Source: CAYLPT01 sp964385645
GTDB taxonomy: Bacteria; Armatimonadota; Hebobacteria; Hebobacterales; Hebobacteraceae
NCBI GenBank assembly: GCA_964385645.1
Contig: CAYLPT010000216.1
Coordinates: 1 to 13,929, forward strand
Length of the DNA: 13,929 nucleotides
Direction: 5' to 3'
The notes beneath the pieces were generated by a model. It worked only from the letters and a program-made list of their open reading frames with translations. It did not search any database and had not been told where the DNA came from. This document shows, piece by piece, positions 1-7,649 of the stretch. The translations under genes and the position numbers were made by a program. Positions within the stretch are counted from its first letter, which is position 1; each line of letters begins with the position of its first letter.

Positions 1-60
1 CACCACCCAGCCCGCGTCGGGACCCTCCAGCGGACAGCAGGCGACGACCTTCACACGCAT
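1..60 (-). CDS. Possible 5' end of an unidentified gene, truncated by the window edge
   Basis: The minus strand has an ATG at 60-58 followed by 20 open codons to the window edge, giving MRVKVVACCPLEGPDAGWVV. The basic-hydrophobic start looks like a normal protein N-terminus, and the gene would lie 131 nt downstream of the UroD-like gene on the same strand, so it could belong to the same transcript. There is no clear Shine-Dalgarno sequence. The frame stays open upstream only to an in-frame stop at 111-109, and a TTG at 66-64 is the only other candidate start. The fragment is too short to assign to a family, so treat it as a hint. Confidence 0.35.
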   Translation of the reverse strand, partial: MRVKVVACCPLEGPDAGWVV

Positions 61-191
61 GGCCAAGACCGGGCATGACCACCAGTTGGAGAGGACGGCG
101 CCCGGCTGCTACCGCCTCCGGTGAGCTCCAGCATCACCCGCATGCCGGCGGGGCGATGCGCGCGTGTCTGCACCACGCCCTGCCATTCGCG

Positions 192-1238
192 TCATGCTGG
201 CGAGCGCAGGTCGGGACCCCCGGCTGGCCTTCCGCATCCCAGCTCGGCGAAGGCGGTGAACATGGCGACGATGTTCTCCCAGGGCACATCGGGCATGACC
301 CACGCGTCCAGGATCAGCCCGCCGCTGAAGGAGCCGAGGGTGCTCACCAGGGAATGCACGTGCCTCTCCACCTGCTCAGGCGCAGCATTGGGCATGAGCT
401 GCTGGCCGTCGAGGTCGAGGTGGAAGGCGAGCCTGCCCCCGAACTCGCGCCCCAAGCGGTTGAGCCCGAGGAGCGCATACTGCACGTTCATGCAGGCGAC
501 CCCCAGATCGAGGAAGTCGGGTAGGATGTCCCAGACGAAGCCATCGGTGTGGAAGAAGACCTGCCTGCCTGCCGCAAGCACCGGCGCGAACAGCCGCTGG
601 TAGGCGGGCCGGAAGAACTCCCGCCAGCGCGCCGGGCTGATCATGAGCGACTGCTGCCCGCCCCAGTCGTCCTCGAAGCAGACGGCGTCAATGTCATAGT
701 GCAGCCAATGCTCGATGGCCTCCAGGTAGCTCTCGACGATCATGTCCCGCAACTGGTAGGCTTCGCGCGGAGGAGAGACAAGGTCGGCGAGCAGGTTGTC
801 GGCGCCTCGGAGCCACTGCATGCGCTCGAAGAGCCTCCCTCCGTAGGCGCTCACCCACTTGTCGCGGCGTGCTGGGGAGAGCGCCTCCGCCACCCCCGAG
901 AAGTCTCCGTGCAGCGTCCTCGGGACGCGGTAGGAGAGGAGCGCGCCCCAGCTGGCGAGTGGGTAGGCCACCGGTATCCCCATGAGGCCAGGCTGCGGCG
1001 CGCACCAGCGGACGCCCCACTCGTCGGTCCACTGGGCGTCGGAGTGTTGAACAGGCTGCGGCGAGCCCGGACCTTCCTTCCATCCGTTCCACCCGAAGTC
1101 CGACATGAACTGGGAGATGAGGTCGCGCAGGGGGTCGCCGTGCCTCTCGATGGTTGCCTCGGGGACCCCCAGGGAGAGCGGCACCCGGTCCGGGCCGGTG
1201 AAGGTGACAGCTCGCCTCACGCGCTCTCGGCCGGTCAT
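192..1238 (-). CDS. Uroporphyrinogen decarboxylase (UroD/MtaA superfamily)-like protein, probably not a haem enzyme
   Basis: This is a 348-residue protein, the usual length of UroD-fold (TIM-barrel) proteins. It opens with MTGRERVRRAV and DRVPL at residues 17-21, the start typical of UroD-like methyltransferase paralogues rather than of HemE. Other family-like segments are FEDDWGGQQ (about 188-196), SPARWREFFRP (201-211) and FFHTDGFVWDILPDFLDLGV (218-237). Methylcobalamin:CoM methyltransferases of the family (MtaA/MtbA) have a zinc-binding H-x-C at the equivalent of HTD; here Cys is replaced by Asp, so a corrinoid methyltransferase role is doubtful. The HemE N-terminal motif that ends in RQAGR is absent. 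The start is 73 nt after the stop of the DUF6785-type gene on the same strand, suggesting co-transcription. Superfamily membership is secure, but the substrate is unknown. Such paralogues often sit among carbohydrate genes in Armatimonadota and Planctomycetes. Confidence 0.88.
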   Translation of the reverse strand: MTGRERVRRAVTFTGPDRVPLSLGVPEATIERHGDPLRDLISQFMSDFGWNGWKEGPGSPQPVQHSDAQWTDEWGVRWCAPQPGLMGIPVAYPLASWGALLSYRVPRTLHGDFSGVAEALSPARRDKWVSAYGGRLFERMQWLRGADNLLADLVSPPREAYQLRDMIVESYLEAIEHWLHYDIDAVCFEDDWGGQQSLMISPARWREFFRPAYQRLFAPVLAAGRQVFFHTDGFVWDILPDFLDLGVACMNVQYALLGLNRLGREFGGRLAFHLDLDGQQLMPNAAPEQVERHVHSLVSTLGSFSGGLILDAWVMPDVPWENIVAMFTAFAELGCGRPAGGPDLRSPA

Positions 1239-1311
1239 GGAAGGGCGTGTCCCCTCAGCCTCGATGTGGGCTTCCTCGCAGTCTCGCCGTCGCCGCTGGG
1301 TGTGATGTCCA

Positions 1312-3351
1312 TCAGATCCATACGCTGAAGACCGGTATCTGGCGCACGCTGCCGTAGATGCTCCAGACGCTGCCCATCACGGCGTCGCCCAGGATGAGGC
1401 CGAAGAACAAAGGGAGTGCCCTGGTGTATGCTCCTCCGCCCCCGTAGCGGAACAGCAGGGACTTCACCGTCCATGCCGCGAGGACCGAGGGCCAGAAGAA
1501 GTTAGTGTAGTAGTTGCCGGCCATAGCGAAGCCGAGCGGATGGAAGGGCCACCAGAAGAACCGGGCGCGGAGGGCATAGAGGGCCAGGGAGAAGCCGAAC
1601 CCGCTTCCCAGGGCGAGGAGGGTATGCGCCTCCTCTGGCCCAGGCGACTCGCCGACCGACAGCCAGTTGGCGAGCCGGCCGTAGGAGAACGCTGATGCCA
1701 TGTAGACAGTGCCGCGGAACCCGCACTCGGCCGTATCTACGCCCATCCTATAGAGCGGCCCCAGCAGAGCCGCGAAGGCGACGGGCGTTCCCACGACGGC
1801 GGCGAGCGTGAGCGCGATCAGCATGGTGCGTCCACTGAAGCGGCCGAGCTGAGCGAGCTTGAGGCCCTCAATCTGATGCGGCACCGGATCCTGCCCGTAG
1901 GCCGTCCCCCACCAGCTGGTGAGGCTCAGAAGGGCGAGGTCGCGCGGCCGAAAGGCCGCCATGCCGAACGCCCCCACGAGCAGCGCGTCGTGGTTCATCA
2001 GGCCCACTTCGTTCGCGGGGCCTCCCATCTCCGCCCGCGCCCGGGTGACGGTGATGGTGAAGGCGAAGTAGAGCCCGAGCACGATCGCGCCCAACCACGG
2101 GCTCATCCCGGCCGCCCAGAGCAGCGCGAGCATGGTTGAGATACACGCCACCAGCCCGACGAAGGCCACGCGATACGAGATGGGCTCGGCCCGGTCATCG
2201 CGCCCGCCCTCTCGCCCGGTTACGCGCAGCCAGACGGCTCTCAGGTAGGAGCGGCTGCTCCAGATGATGGCGGGCAAGAGGGCGAGCATGGCGCCGCCGA
2301 CCTGCTTGCGGATGAAGGTGGAATCAGCGGTGACCCCCCATCCGCCGGCTGCCATCGCCACTTTCTCGAGGAGGACGAACCAGTAGAAGAACCAGTAGGA
2401 GAAGAGCACCTCCTGCGGCATGAGCATGCCGAAGCCGACGACCCAGGGATAGATGCGAACCGGCAGGCCGAACTGGGCCAAGGCGCTCCAGGGGGGATCT
2501 GGGAAGGACTCGCCCAACGTGAACAGCGGCGCGGGGAGCGCCGGCAGGGAGGGGAAGAAGCGGTTGAGGCCGCTAAGGAGAGCGCTAACGGCACTGAGCG
2601 CGAAGCCCACCCAGAGATAGCGGTTGGAGAGCAAGCCGGAGCCAGGGCGGGTCATCTCGAAGGGCAGGCGAACGACGGGGAAGGTGAGACGCTCCTCGTC
2701 TGCCCATCTCCGTCGGACGATCACGCTCACGCAGGCCATTGCTCCGATGAAGCAGAGCAGGAAGAGGGTCCAGACGGCGAGCGGCGCAGCCCAGACCCTC
2801 AGATGACCAGCCCGCCAGAGGCTGGACTCGCCCGAGAGCAACTCGAGGAGGGAGCGCTCGTCTCTGGGCGCCAGCCAGTTCGGCAGCAGATGCCAGAACA
2901 GCTCCTCGTAGCGATTCTCGGCCGTTGCCAGCAGCACCGGCGCGAGGGACCAGGACAGGAGAAGCGGCACGAAGCTCCACCCGGCGATGACGCTGCCGAC
3001 GGCGAGCATGGAGTAGAGGACAAGCAGCTCCGCCTGGGAGAGCGCCAGGCGCGGGGCGCACCGGCGCAGCGCGCGGTTGAGTAGAGTCAAAGCGAACAGA
3101 ACGGCCACGACGTTCAGGGGGAGCGAGAACATGCTCGGCCAGGTGTAGCTCCGGATGTTCTCGATCTCGGCGATCCAGCGCGCGTTGACGACGATCAGCA
3201 CCAGGCCAAGGAGGATGACCCCCCAGCGGACGCAGGGCCGGTCGGACTCTGCTCCCCGATGCTCCTCCGCGGGCCCTTCAGCAGCCCCTCTTGGGGTGTG
3301 CTCCACCTGAGCGCGGCGCCCGCAAACGTCCTCTCTGGAGTTCACTGTCAC
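1312..3351 (-). CDS. Polytopic membrane protein, DUF6785-type (OPT-transporter-like)
   Basis: This is a 679-residue protein with roughly 12-14 hydrophobic segments, for example residues 43-59, 75-93, 107-125, 187-212, 238-262, 308-335, 384-432, 501-521, 575-596 and 646-660. Conspicuous polar motifs between them are ADEERLTFPVVRLPFEM (207-223), RARAEMGGP (about 437-445), WWPFHPLGFAM (about 600-610) and GDAVMGSVWSIYG (about 655-667). These match my recollection of the large DUF6785/DUF6784 proteins of Planctomycetes and Armatimonadota, which resemble oligopeptide (OPT) transporters; this comes from memory and no search was run. The first 40 residues are hydrophilic and follow a GTG at 3351-3349 with no visible ribosome-binding site, so the true start may be further in, for example GTG at 3345 or 3306. 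It is followed 73 nt later by the UroD-like gene. A transport role is inferred and no substrate is implied. Confidence 0.85.
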   Translation of the reverse strand: MTVNSREDVCGRRAQVEHTPRGAAEGPAEEHRGAESDRPCVRWGVILLGLVLIVVNARWIAEIENIRSYTWPSMFSLPLNVVAVLFALTLLNRALRRCAPRLALSQAELLVLYSMLAVGSVIAGWSFVPLLLSWSLAPVLLATAENRYEELFWHLLPNWLAPRDERSLLELLSGESSLWRAGHLRVWAAPLAVWTLFLLCFIGAMACVSVIVRRRWADEERLTFPVVRLPFEMTRPGSGLLSNRYLWVGFALSAVSALLSGLNRFFPSLPALPAPLFTLGESFPDPPWSALAQFGLPVRIYPWVVGFGMLMPQEVLFSYWFFYWFVLLEKVAMAAGGWGVTADSTFIRKQVGGAMLALLPAIIWSSRSYLRAVWLRVTGREGGRDDRAEPISYRVAFVGLVACISTMLALLWAAGMSPWLGAIVLGLYFAFTITVTRARAEMGGPANEVGLMNHDALLVGAFGMAAFRPRDLALLSLTSWWGTAYGQDPVPHQIEGLKLAQLGRFSGRTMLIALTLAAVVGTPVAFAALLGPLYRMGVDTAECGFRGTVYMASAFSYGRLANWLSVGESPGPEEAHTLLALGSGFGFSLALYALRARFFWWPFHPLGFAMAGNYYTNFFWPSVLAAWTVKSLLFRYGGGGAYTRALPLFFGLILGDAVMGSVWSIYGSVRQIPVFSVWI

Positions 3352-3658
3352 CCGGATCTGCGCGCAGGCTCTCGCCCTGGTGCGCCTCGGCCGGTTCCCT
3401 CTCGTCTGCTCGCAGGGGGATCAGGCGCAGACGCTGGCGCATGGGGAGGCCCCTGTCGCTCTGCCGTACGCCTGCCGCGGGCCACGTGCGCGTCGCCCCG
3501 CTGACCCCGTCTCCATGCGCACCTTGTGCGCGCCATTCCGTGCAGCCCAGGGTACCCACGCGACGGGCCCGTCGTCAACTGCCTCGCCGAGCGCCGCGAT
3601 CCCCAGAGGAGCGCTGCCGGGGCCGCCCGGTCGCCCCGGCAGCACCATACACCTGGGA
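3352..3658. other. Intergenic gap of about 307 bp between the pilin-like and DUF6785-type genes
   Basis: Several short open frames cross this stretch on both strands, but their translations are Arg/Pro/Gly/Ala-rich low-information sequence with no recognisable motif, hydrophobic pattern or ribosome-binding site. The only clear element is a hairpin at 3613-3643. The gap would have to hold any promoter for the DUF6785-type/UroD-like pair, but I found no convincing -35/-10 pair. Confidence 0.6.
3613..3643 (-). terminator. GC-rich 11-bp perfect hairpin just after the pilin-like gene
   Basis: GCTGCCGGGGC (3613-3623) pairs perfectly with GCCCCGGCAGC (3633-3643) around a 9-nt loop. It begins 15 nt after the stop codon of the minus-strand pilin-like gene, the usual place for a transcript end. 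No T-run follows on the minus strand, so it is either a Rho-assisted or GC-only terminator or an mRNA-stabilising stem. Confidence 0.55.
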
Positions 3659-4723
3659 TCAGGCGGGAGGGACAAACGGCCATTCGTAGGGGATCGGGCA
3701 TTCCGTGCCCACGAAGCCGTAGATGCCCTCCGCGTCAAGCGGCAGCAGCACTGGGCAGCCGTCCGGCCCGGCCGCGCCCTGGTCCCGCCGGGGCCGTGTC
3801 TTGTCCATCAGGGTGTAGGCGTTCCACCAGCGGGCATGGCCGTCAGCGAAGGCGAAGTTCGAGCCGCCAAGGTGACGGAGATAGCGATCGCGGAAGCTCG
3901 GATCGCTCTGGAACTGCTCGGCCTGCGCGGGGGTCAAGCCGCATTCGGAGGCCCAGGGGCATTCACTGTGCATAGCCGGGTCTACGGCGCACTCAGGCCA
4001 GGGGCGGCAGACCTCGAACAGAGTCTTCTGCGGAGTGAGGATCTGCGCGAACAGCCACACATCACCAGCCACCACCGTGTTCGATGGGTTCAGCAGTGCG
4101 TGGGCCTTCACGCCGGTGAGCACCTCCTCTGCGAATCCGATGGTGAGCTCGGGGGCGCGGCTGCCTCCTGTGGTCTGCAGCCATTCGAAGCCCGCGCCCG
4201 GAAGCCGCTGCTGGGCGATGGAGTCGGTGACATCACCTCCCCAGCCGGGCGGGAAGAACCTGAGGCACGGCTGGAGGAACGCATCCCATCCCCACATGTC
4301 CTCGTGCTCCAGCAGGTAGCCCCAGTACCCGCCTGGCTGGTAGTCGGGGATGATGGGGCCCGGCCCCATTCCGAGCTTCGAGCTCGGGCATCGGTATGTG
4401 TCGCGGTTCCTGACGTACGGGTCAAGCACCACGTGCCAGGGCAGGAATGGGTTCGTGCCCTTGATGATCGGCGGGCAGTACCCTTCCATGTAGTCTATGA
4501 CCTCCTGGCGGTGCTCCCAGGGCGGGAATGTCTCGTCATAGTCTGCAAGGTACATCTGTACCGCCAGTGCGGCGTTCTTCACGTTCGACAGGCACACGGC
4601 CCTGCGGGCCGACTCCCGCGCCCGCGCAAACACCGGGAAGACCATGGCTGCCAGTATGCCGATGATGGCAATCACAACCAGCAGCTCAGTCAGCGTGAAC
4701 CCCTCCCTGCGACCGCTCCTCAT
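3659..4723 (-). CDS. Type IV pilin-like protein with H-X9-DG motif (DUF1559-like)
   Basis: This is a 354-residue protein starting MRSGRREGFTLTELLVV. It is a class III prepilin leader: a short basic leader, a G8|F9 cleavage site, Glu at +5 of the mature protein and a hydrophobic helix (about 9-31) ending in ILAAMVFPVFARARE. Known pilins and pseudopilins are cut and N-methylated by PilD-type peptidase. Near the C-terminus, HLGGSNFAFADGH fits the H-X9-DG signature of the prepilin-like family that is hugely expanded in Planctomycetes and Armatimonadota. At least eight Cys lie in the middle and late regions, suggesting an exported disulfide-bonded fold. I place the start at ATG 4723 rather than GTG 4726 because a strong AAGGAGG lies 8 nt upstream of the ATG. 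It lies 72 nt downstream of the regulator on the same strand and is followed by a hairpin. The function of these solitary pseudopilins is not established. Confidence 0.92.
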   Translation of the reverse strand: MRSGRREGFTLTELLVVIAIIGILAAMVFPVFARARESARRAVCLSNVKNAALAVQMYLADYDETFPPWEHRQEVIDYMEGYCPPIIKGTNPFLPWHVVLDPYVRNRDTYRCPSSKLGMGPGPIIPDYQPGGYWGYLLEHEDMWGWDAFLQPCLRFFPPGWGGDVTDSIAQQRLPGAGFEWLQTTGGSRAPELTIGFAEEVLTGVKAHALLNPSNTVVAGDVWLFAQILTPQKTLFEVCRPWPECAVDPAMHSECPWASECGLTPAQAEQFQSDPSFRDRYLRHLGGSNFAFADGHARWWNAYTLMDKTRPRRDQGAAGPDGCPVLLPLDAEGIYGFVGTECPIPYEWPFVPPA

Positions 4724-4731
4724 CACCCAAG

Positions 4732-4738
4732 CCTCCTT
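4732..4738 (-). promoter_or_regulatory. Shine-Dalgarno that fixes the pilin-like gene start
   Basis: On the minus strand AAGGAGG occupies 4738-4732. It is 8 nt before ATG 4723 and only 5 nt before GTG 4726, favouring the ATG. Confidence 0.75.
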
Positions 4739-4795
4739 CCTCGGCAGCTCCGTCGCGGACCTCCACAGCCAGCGGATCAGGCCCTCACACCGCGC

Positions 4796-5980
4796 TCACC
4801 TCCCCTCGTCTGTCTGTCGCCCATAGCCGTTGGCGACACCCGGTTGGCTGTACTCGGGCGCGACGACGAGGCGGGGGGCGACCAGCACCCGAAGCGGCAC
4901 CCGGGTGTCACCGGTCACCCCTCGCATAATGACCAGGTGGGCTGCGGTCACGCCCATCTGCGAGGCCGACCAGACGGCAGTGCAGGTCGGGACACGGAGG
5001 GACACTGGGGCCTGCCAGGGCGAGCCAACGTAGCCGATGGCGGCTCCCGCCCCGATGCTGATGCCGGCCTGCTCGAGGGCCTCGGCGACCGCCGGCACCA
5101 GGTCGGGCCGAGCGCAGAATACGCCCACACGCCCTGCCCCGCCGTGCTCCTGGGCCCACCGGGCGATCTTGGCGACCAGCGTCTCGTCATCGCCGGCTGG
5201 CAAGTGGCAGATCGGCCTGTCACCAAGGCGCCCGGAGCGGACCGAGAGAGCGAGGGAGTAGCCCTCAAGCCGCGCGTCCAGGCCCGCCGATCCGGCCGCG
5301 CCGGCCACGCACCAGGGGAGATCACGCGCCCAGTCGGCCAGCCATTCGCTGACCATGTAGGCGCCCAGCCGGTCGTCGGTGCCTACGAAGTCCGCCGCGA
5401 CACCTGCTGGCTCATCGCCCACCACGACCACGGGAACGCCGGCCCGAACCAGCCGCTGCACCTCCCATACGTCGGTGCCTCGCGGGAGGCCACAGACCAC
5501 CGCGTGCGGCCGCATGTGAAGGATATGCTCCACATGGGCTCCCGTGACCGCCCGCGGCTCGTCCTGCCCGCTGGCTGGCATGGTGGACACAACCAGGCGC
5601 ATCCCTGCACCCGTGAGGGTGCGGTCCAGCCCGGCGACCATCTCGGCGAAGGCGAGTGCATCCTGACCGTAAGGAGCGATCACGGCAACCAGGTCCTCCG
5701 GCTGCGGCCTCGCCGACACCACCTGTCCGCGCACCCGGTGGCCGACCCCGGGCTCACTCTGGATCAACCCCTCCTCTGCCAGGCTTGCCAGCGCCCGCCT
5801 GATGGTGTCTCGACTCACCCTGAAGCGCGCACACAGGTCGGCCTCAGAAGGCAGGTAGGTGCCCCGAGGATGGAATCCGGCCTGCACATCCTGGCGCAGG
5901 CTCTGCGCCACCTCCTGGTAGAGCAGCGTCCGGCCGCGCCCAGTGCCTCCCTGCTCCCGCCTCGGCCCACTTGCGCCCAT
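4796..5980 (-). CDS. GntR-type transcriptional regulator with LacI-like sensor domain (AraR-like architecture)
   Basis: With the ATG at 5980 the protein has 394 residues. A GntR winged helix-turn-helix spans about 19-85 with the typical LPSE (43-46) and recognition-helix stretch VSRDTIRRALASLAEEGLI (about 55-73). Residues from about 96 to the C-terminus resemble a LacI/periplasmic-binding-protein sensor domain, ending in the family-typical VPLRVLVAPRLVV. This is the domain order of B. subtilis AraR; members usually repress sugar genes until a sugar ligand binds. The start at 5980 is chosen because GGGAGAGG lies 5 nt upstream. Starts at 6001 (ATG) and 6010 (GTG) would add 7 and 10 residues but lack good ribosome-binding sites. 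It is divergent from the GH4 gene, and the shared 228-bp region contains its promoter and a candidate operator, so GH4 and the regulator itself are the most likely targets. The ligand is unknown. Confidence 0.92.
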   Translation of the reverse strand: MGASGPRREQGGTGRGRTLLYQEVAQSLRQDVQAGFHPRGTYLPSEADLCARFRVSRDTIRRALASLAEEGLIQSEPGVGHRVRGQVVSARPQPEDLVAVIAPYGQDALAFAEMVAGLDRTLTGAGMRLVVSTMPASGQDEPRAVTGAHVEHILHMRPHAVVCGLPRGTDVWEVQRLVRAGVPVVVVGDEPAGVAADFVGTDDRLGAYMVSEWLADWARDLPWCVAGAAGSAGLDARLEGYSLALSVRSGRLGDRPICHLPAGDDETLVAKIARWAQEHGGAGRVGVFCARPDLVPAVAEALEQAGISIGAGAAIGYVGSPWQAPVSLRVPTCTAVWSASQMGVTAAHLVIMRGVTGDTRVPLRVLVAPRLVVAPEYSQPGVANGYGRQTDEGR

Positions 5981-5985
5981 GGCTG

Positions 5986-5993
5986 CCTCTCCC
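5986..5993 (-). promoter_or_regulatory. Shine-Dalgarno supporting the regulator's ATG at 5980
   Basis: GGGAGAGG on the minus strand (5993-5986) is 5 nt before ATG 5980. Neither upstream alternative start has a comparable site. Confidence 0.6.
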
Positions 5994-6030
5994 GGTGACA
6001 TCTCGTCCACGCCCTTGACAGTGCACCGAC

Positions 6031-6063
6031 TTGTATGGTACCTGTATGCCTCCTGTTTGTCAA
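6031..6063. promoter_or_regulatory. Candidate operator: three 11-bp-phased direct repeats between the divergent genes
   Basis: The plus strand reads TTGTATGGTAC, CTGTATGCCTC and CTGTTTGTCAA in direct succession. This is a YTGTWTG core repeated three times with exactly 11-bp spacing, so all copies face the same side of the helix. A GGTACC palindrome sits in the first junction. The array covers the whole regulator promoter from -35 to -10. Position and periodicity suggest a binding site for the adjacent GntR/LacI regulator; binding itself is inference. Confidence 0.45.
6035..6063 (-). promoter_or_regulatory. Sigma70-type promoter of the GntR/LacI regulator
   Basis: On the minus strand there is a perfect TTGACA (-35, 6063-6058), a 17-bp spacer and TACCAT (-10, 6040-6035; 4 of 6 consensus bases). 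Transcription would start near 6028, giving a leader of about 50 nt before ATG 5980. A second TTGACA on the plus strand at 6015-6020 could be the -35 for the divergent GH4 gene, but the best -10 at a normal spacing is only TACCTG (6039-6044), so that promoter is uncertain. Confidence 0.65.
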
Positions 6064-6208
6064 GTGCCCTGGCGCTAGCTCATCCTGCGCACGAGCCGGG
6101 GGCGCGTGGCCGCCGGAGGAGAGGTGGCGCCTGGGGGGCTAGCGTCCAAGGGGAAGGTGACGCTGGCCGGATGGGCGTACGCGCTGCGACAGAGGAGAGA
6201 GGTCAGAG

Positions 6209-7510
6209 ATGAAGATCGTCGTGATCGGCGCCGGGAGCGCGGACTTCGGCACCGGGAACCTGGCGGCGCTGATGCGCTGCGAGAAACTCAGGGGGGCTGA
6301 GCTCGCGCTGGTGGACATTGACGAGCAGCGGCTGCGACTGGTGGAGGGGCTGGCCCGTCGGTTCAGTTCCGAGTGGGGCCGGCACATGCGGATCTCGGCC
6401 AGCCCCGAGCGGCGAGAGGTCCTGGGCGGCGCTGACTTCGTGGTGGTCTCTGTGGCGCTCGACAGGGAGGAGCGCTGGCGCCTGGACTTCGAGGTGACTC
6501 TGCCGCTGGGCTTGCGGCAGCCCTATGCGGAGAACGGAGGGCCCGGGGGCATGGCGCACTCGCTGCGCAACATCCCTCCCCTGCTGGGCATCGCCCGAGA
6601 CATGGAGGAGCTGTGCCCCGATGCCTGGATGTTGAGCTACACCAACCCGGTGCCGCGCATGGTCGCCGCCGTGACGCGGTTCACCTCCATCAAGATGGTG
6701 GGGCTGTGCCCCGGTGTCTACATCGTCGAGCATCAGATCGCCCATGCGCTCAACCGCTCCGCGAAGCAGATCAGGATCGTAGGCGCCGGGCTCAACCACT
6801 TCGGCTGGGTGCTAGACATCCGGGACGCCACCACTGGCGAGGATCTGTATCCCGCGTTCAGAAGCGCGGCTCGGCGGCCCGAGGCCAGCTGGTCGCCTCT
6901 GTCGCGAGCGCTCTTGGAGCGCACGGGGTACTTCCCATACCCCAGCGATGACCATGTGGCGGAGTACCTGAACCTGTGTCACCACCCTGAACGGAAGCCC
7001 TGGGAGCGGTGGGGGCTGCATCAGTATGACTACCAGGCGCACGCGTCGGACCGGGAGTCACTCTGGGGGCGCATACAAGAGGTTGTGGAAGGGGGCGCTG
7101 ACCTGAGCCGGATCGGGGACAGCGCGGAGCGGGAGATGACGGTGCCTCTGATCCTGGGGCTGGGATTCGGGGAGGAGGTGATGATGCCGGCCCTCAACAT
7201 CCCGAACCGGGGCTATCTGACGAACCTGCAGTATGGCGGGATCGTCGAAGTGCCTGCGCTGGTGAACGGGCACGGGGTGCACGGCGTAGTGCTGGGCGAC
7301 CTGCCCGAACCCATCGCGGGCTGGTGCAACCTGCAGATCTCCATCTGCAACCTGGTGGCCGAAGCAGGGGCGACGGGGTCGCGGCAGAAGGCTCTCCAGG
7401 CGACGCTGCTCGATCCTATGGTGAATGACATCGAGCAGGCAGAGGAGATAGTGGACGCCTACCTGCGAGTGCACGCGGACTACTTGCCGCAGTTCGCCGG
7501 TGGCCACTAG
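6209..7510 (+). CDS. Glycoside hydrolase family 4 (NAD+/Mn2+-dependent glycosidase; alpha-glucosidase/galacturonidase type)
   Basis: This is a 433-residue protein, close to the usual GH4 length. It starts MKIVVIGAGSADFGTG, the Rossmann NAD-binding turn (G7-x-G9-S10). GH4 hallmarks follow: ENGGPGG (108-114) with R120, TNP (145-147), VGLCPG with C167, GLNHFGW with H197, and the late NIPNRGYLTNL...GGIVEVPALV segment. In characterised GH4 enzymes the equivalents of C167 and H197 hold Mn2+, and NAD+ takes part in a redox-elimination mechanism instead of the usual two-carboxylate hydrolysis. The enzyme is cytoplasmic, with no signal peptide. GAGAGG 6 nt before the ATG supports this start. The family covers alpha- and beta-glucosidases, alpha-galactosidases, 6-phospho-glycosidases and alpha-galacturonidases, and I cannot choose the substrate by eye. 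Divergence from a sugar-type regulator points to inducible glycoside use. Confidence 0.93.
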   Translation: MKIVVIGAGSADFGTGNLAALMRCEKLRGAELALVDIDEQRLRLVEGLARRFSSEWGRHMRISASPERREVLGGADFVVVSVALDREERWRLDFEVTLPLGLRQPYAENGGPGGMAHSLRNIPPLLGIARDMEELCPDAWMLSYTNPVPRMVAAVTRFTSIKMVGLCPGVYIVEHQIAHALNRSAKQIRIVGAGLNHFGWVLDIRDATTGEDLYPAFRSAARRPEASWSPLSRALLERTGYFPYPSDDHVAEYLNLCHHPERKPWERWGLHQYDYQAHASDRESLWGRIQEVVEGGADLSRIGDSAEREMTVPLILGLGFGEEVMMPALNIPNRGYLTNLQYGGIVEVPALVNGHGVHGVVLGDLPEPIAGWCNLQISICNLVAEAGATGSRQKALQATLLDPMVNDIEQAEEIVDAYLRVHADYLPQFAGGH

Positions 7511-7649
7511 AGAAGATCTCTCAAGCCCGCAGGGATGGCCGCGGCTCGGACAGCCGGGGCGCGCCGACTAGGGTAATCCCAGAGCACCCGCCCCCGGGGG
7601 CCTGTTCGGCAGGGCGAGGGGGTCACCGCGGCAAACACAGAAAAGTACG

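Noticed and set aside
549..1328. Plus-strand open frame of 259 codons over the UroD-like gene
   Set aside because: It is antisense to a gene with clear UroD-superfamily motifs and has no recognisable features of its own.
3278..3738. Several 80-130-codon frames in the gap before the DUF6785-type gene
   Set aside because: Translations in all frames are low-complexity with no ribosome-binding site or motif, and they overlap one another on both strands.
3380..5998. Plus-strand open frame of 872 codons
   Set aside because: It lies antisense to the pilin-like and GntR/LacI genes, whose frames carry clear family motifs. Its own translation is Arg/Pro/His/Gly-rich with no domain, and long antisense frames are expected at high GC.
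6015..6044. Plus-strand promoter for the GH4 gene (TTGACA plus TACCTG, 18-bp spacer)
   Set aside because: The -10 is poor and I found no better one. It is mentioned in the control-region finding but not listed as a feature.
7590..7601. Palindrome GCCCCCGGGGGC as a terminator
   Set aside because: With no loop it can form only a tiny stem, and no T-run follows. Such palindromes arise easily at this GC content.
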